Origin: CAZUQP01 sp964484285 | Lineage (GTDB): Bacteria > Pseudomonadota > Gammaproteobacteria > DSM-16500 | Assembly: GCA_964484285.1 (NCBI GenBank) | Contig: CAZAEO010000106.1 | Coordinates: 1 to 6,910 of the forward strand | Direction of reading: 5' to 3' | Length of the DNA: 6,910 nt | Translations under genes and position numbers: made by a program | Shown: in pieces, positions 6,229-6,910 of the stretch | How positions within the stretch are numbered: position 1 is the first letter of the stretch | Layout: every line of letters begins with the position of its first letter | Notes under the pieces: model-generated | Databases searched by the model: none | What the model was told of the DNA's origin: nothing | What the model saw: only the letters and a program-made list of their open reading frames with translations

Positions 6229-6738
6229 ATGTCAAATACAAGAAAAAAACCACCAACCCCTTTAGCAGCAACGTCAGAGAAACTCTTGCAGAATGCTACA
6301 AGTGGTCATACACAACAAAAAGAAAAAAAAGAAGAACATCAAGCAACAAATACTCTCCGCAGATATGCTCAAGTAGAACAAAATGAAGGTGGCGAAGACG
6401 AAAACATCCATGCACGCTTGTTACCCAATGCCGTTGAAAACAATGAAAGCGACGAGGAAGAAGATAAATTAAAAACAGCTTTGCTGAAAACAGAAGAAAC
6501 AGGACGAGCCACATTAGCGACTGGATTTAAAAAAATTGAGCACGACACTCCGTCGAATGAAAATGTAGATACGCAGTTAAGCAATATAGAACGAGGCGCT
6601 GAGCATTTTAATAAGAAGAAAAAATCATCCCCTTGGTATGCTTTATTTTGTTGTTGCTATGGAGCAACTCATGGAAAGGCTGCTCTTCCGGCAAGCGATT
6701 TAACAACTGACACACCCAGACAAAAAAATAAAAACTAG
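6229..6738 (+). CDS. Unrecognised 169-aa effector-like protein with the same Lys/Cys motif and a heptad segment
   Basis: This is the second gene of the pair, with GGAG eight bases before its ATG. The protein is strongly charged: basic at the N-terminus (TRKKPPTP), alternating Lys/Glu at 31-36, and acidic at 70-80 (ENNESDEEEDK). It has no signal peptide. Residues 113-127 show hydrophobic positions V113, L117, I120, A124 and F127 in 4-3-4-3 heptad spacing. These run into KKKK (129-132) and SSPWYALFCCCYG (133-145), then a 24-residue polar tail. Its only cysteines, 141-143, lie in the motif. The motif matches that of the upstream protein (KKKSS, W, LFCC, aromatic, G) at almost the same distance from the C-terminus, while the rest is not visibly alike. 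The heptad ahead of a C-terminal lipidation-like site recalls the end of an R-SNARE, but only weakly. Function unknown; membrane targeting in a host is inferred. Confidence 0.76.
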   Translation: MSNTRKKPPTPLAATSEKLLQNATSGHTQQKEKKEEHQATNTLRRYAQVEQNEGGEDENIHARLLPNAVENNESDEEEDKLKTALLKTEETGRATLATGFKKIEHDTPSNENVDTQLSNIERGAEHFNKKKKSSPWYALFCCCYGATHGKAALPASDLTTDTPRQKNKN

Positions 6739-6814
6739 CTAGAAGGAATCTTTACTAACAACAGGGAATTGATTTTGGCTCATTAAAAAAATAATAAAAA
6801 AATAAAGAGCATCC

Positions 6815-6839
6815 AGGGCACATACACTGTGCCCTTTTT
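6815..6839 (+). terminator. Rho-independent terminator after the two-gene unit
   Basis: AGGGCACA (6815-6822) pairs perfectly with TGTGCCCT (6828-6835) around a five-base loop, and the stem runs straight into TTTTT. It lies 77 bases after the stop of the second small gene and should end transcription of that unit. On the minus strand the same stem is followed after about ten bases by another T-rich tract, so it may also serve a convergent gene. Confidence 0.92.
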
Positions 6840-6861
6840 GTTAATATAACTACGATCTCTT

Positions 6862-6910
6862 CTAGGGAACTTCCGTAGCCAGTGATTGAATAGGCATTAA
6901 TTGAAATCCT
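6862..6910 (-). CDS. Possible 3' end of a convergent gene (partial, tentative)
   Basis: On the minus strand a frame open from the right edge reads GFQLMPIQSLATEVP and stops at TAG (6864-6862), 27 bases before the terminator hairpin. The position, right at a possibly bidirectional terminator, and the protein-like composition suggest the C-terminus of a leftward gene. Fifteen open codons can easily arise by chance, and a second minus-strand frame is also open here. Product unknown. Confidence 0.3.
   Translation of the reverse strand, partial: GFQLMPIQSLATEVP

Noticed and set aside
5852..6271. Long minus-strand open frame (139 codons) opposite the first small gene, with hydrophobic N-terminus
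   Set aside because: It is the complement of Ser/Asp/Lys-rich coding, which reads as Phe/Val/Leu. It has no fitting Shine-Dalgarno or gene context, while the plus strand has both plus a motif shared with its neighbour.
6850..6878. CTACG/CGTAG and GGAA-C-TTCC inverted repeats after the terminator
   Set aside because: Arms of four to five bases in an unconstrained stretch are expected by chance.
1..6910. tRNA, rRNA, CRISPR, insertion sequence or attachment site
   Set aside because: I saw no cloverleaf, no regularly spaced repeats, no transposase-like protein and no terminal inverted repeats.

Overview
The window looks like a chromosomal segment of a gammaproteobacterium. MsbA, LpxK, DapD and DapE are all of the E. 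coli type, and DapD (274 aa) and DapE (375 aa) have the same lengths as I recall for E. coli. Three further signs point to an intracellular, Legionellales-like organism (Legionella/Coxiella relatives): a direct repeat matching the PmrA regulatory box, two short effector-like proteins behind it, and a papain-inhibitor-like secreted protein. This lineage assignment is inference; no rRNA or other phylogenetic marker is present.

Layout from left to right. Positions 3-410 (+) hold the 3' end of an unrecognised gene encoding a long hydrophobic stretch and a charged helical tail. It converges on a leftward operon, msbA (3646-1871), lpxK (1871-876) and a chagasin/I42-type inhibitor (888-493). The genes of this operon overlap by 1 and 13 bases. 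MsbA flips lipid A-core across the inner membrane and LpxK adds the 4'-phosphate of lipid A, so this is an LPS module with a periplasmic or secreted protease inhibitor attached. Divergent from msbA, across a 55-base gap whose two candidate -10 elements overlap on opposite strands, run dapD (3702-4526) and dapE (4536-5663). These are two steps of the succinylase route to meso-diaminopimelate and lysine.

Downstream of dapE is a 90-base gap containing TTTAAG-N5-CTTAAG, followed by two tandem small genes (5754-6215 and 6229-6738) that I cannot assign to a family. Both proteins are hydrophilic and low-complexity. Both carry, about 25 residues from the C-terminus, the same 16-residue module: KKKSS, then an aromatic/hydrophobic patch, then a cysteine cluster ending in Gly. 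The pair ends at a strong intrinsic terminator (6815-6839). A gene on the opposite strand may end just beyond it, at about 6862.

The most interesting part of the window is the right-hand third. It is a candidate PmrA-controlled two-gene locus whose products look like Dot/Icm-type effectors, possibly anchored to host membranes by lipidated cysteines. The motif, the repeat and the gene order are seen directly. Secretion, lipidation and regulation are inferred.
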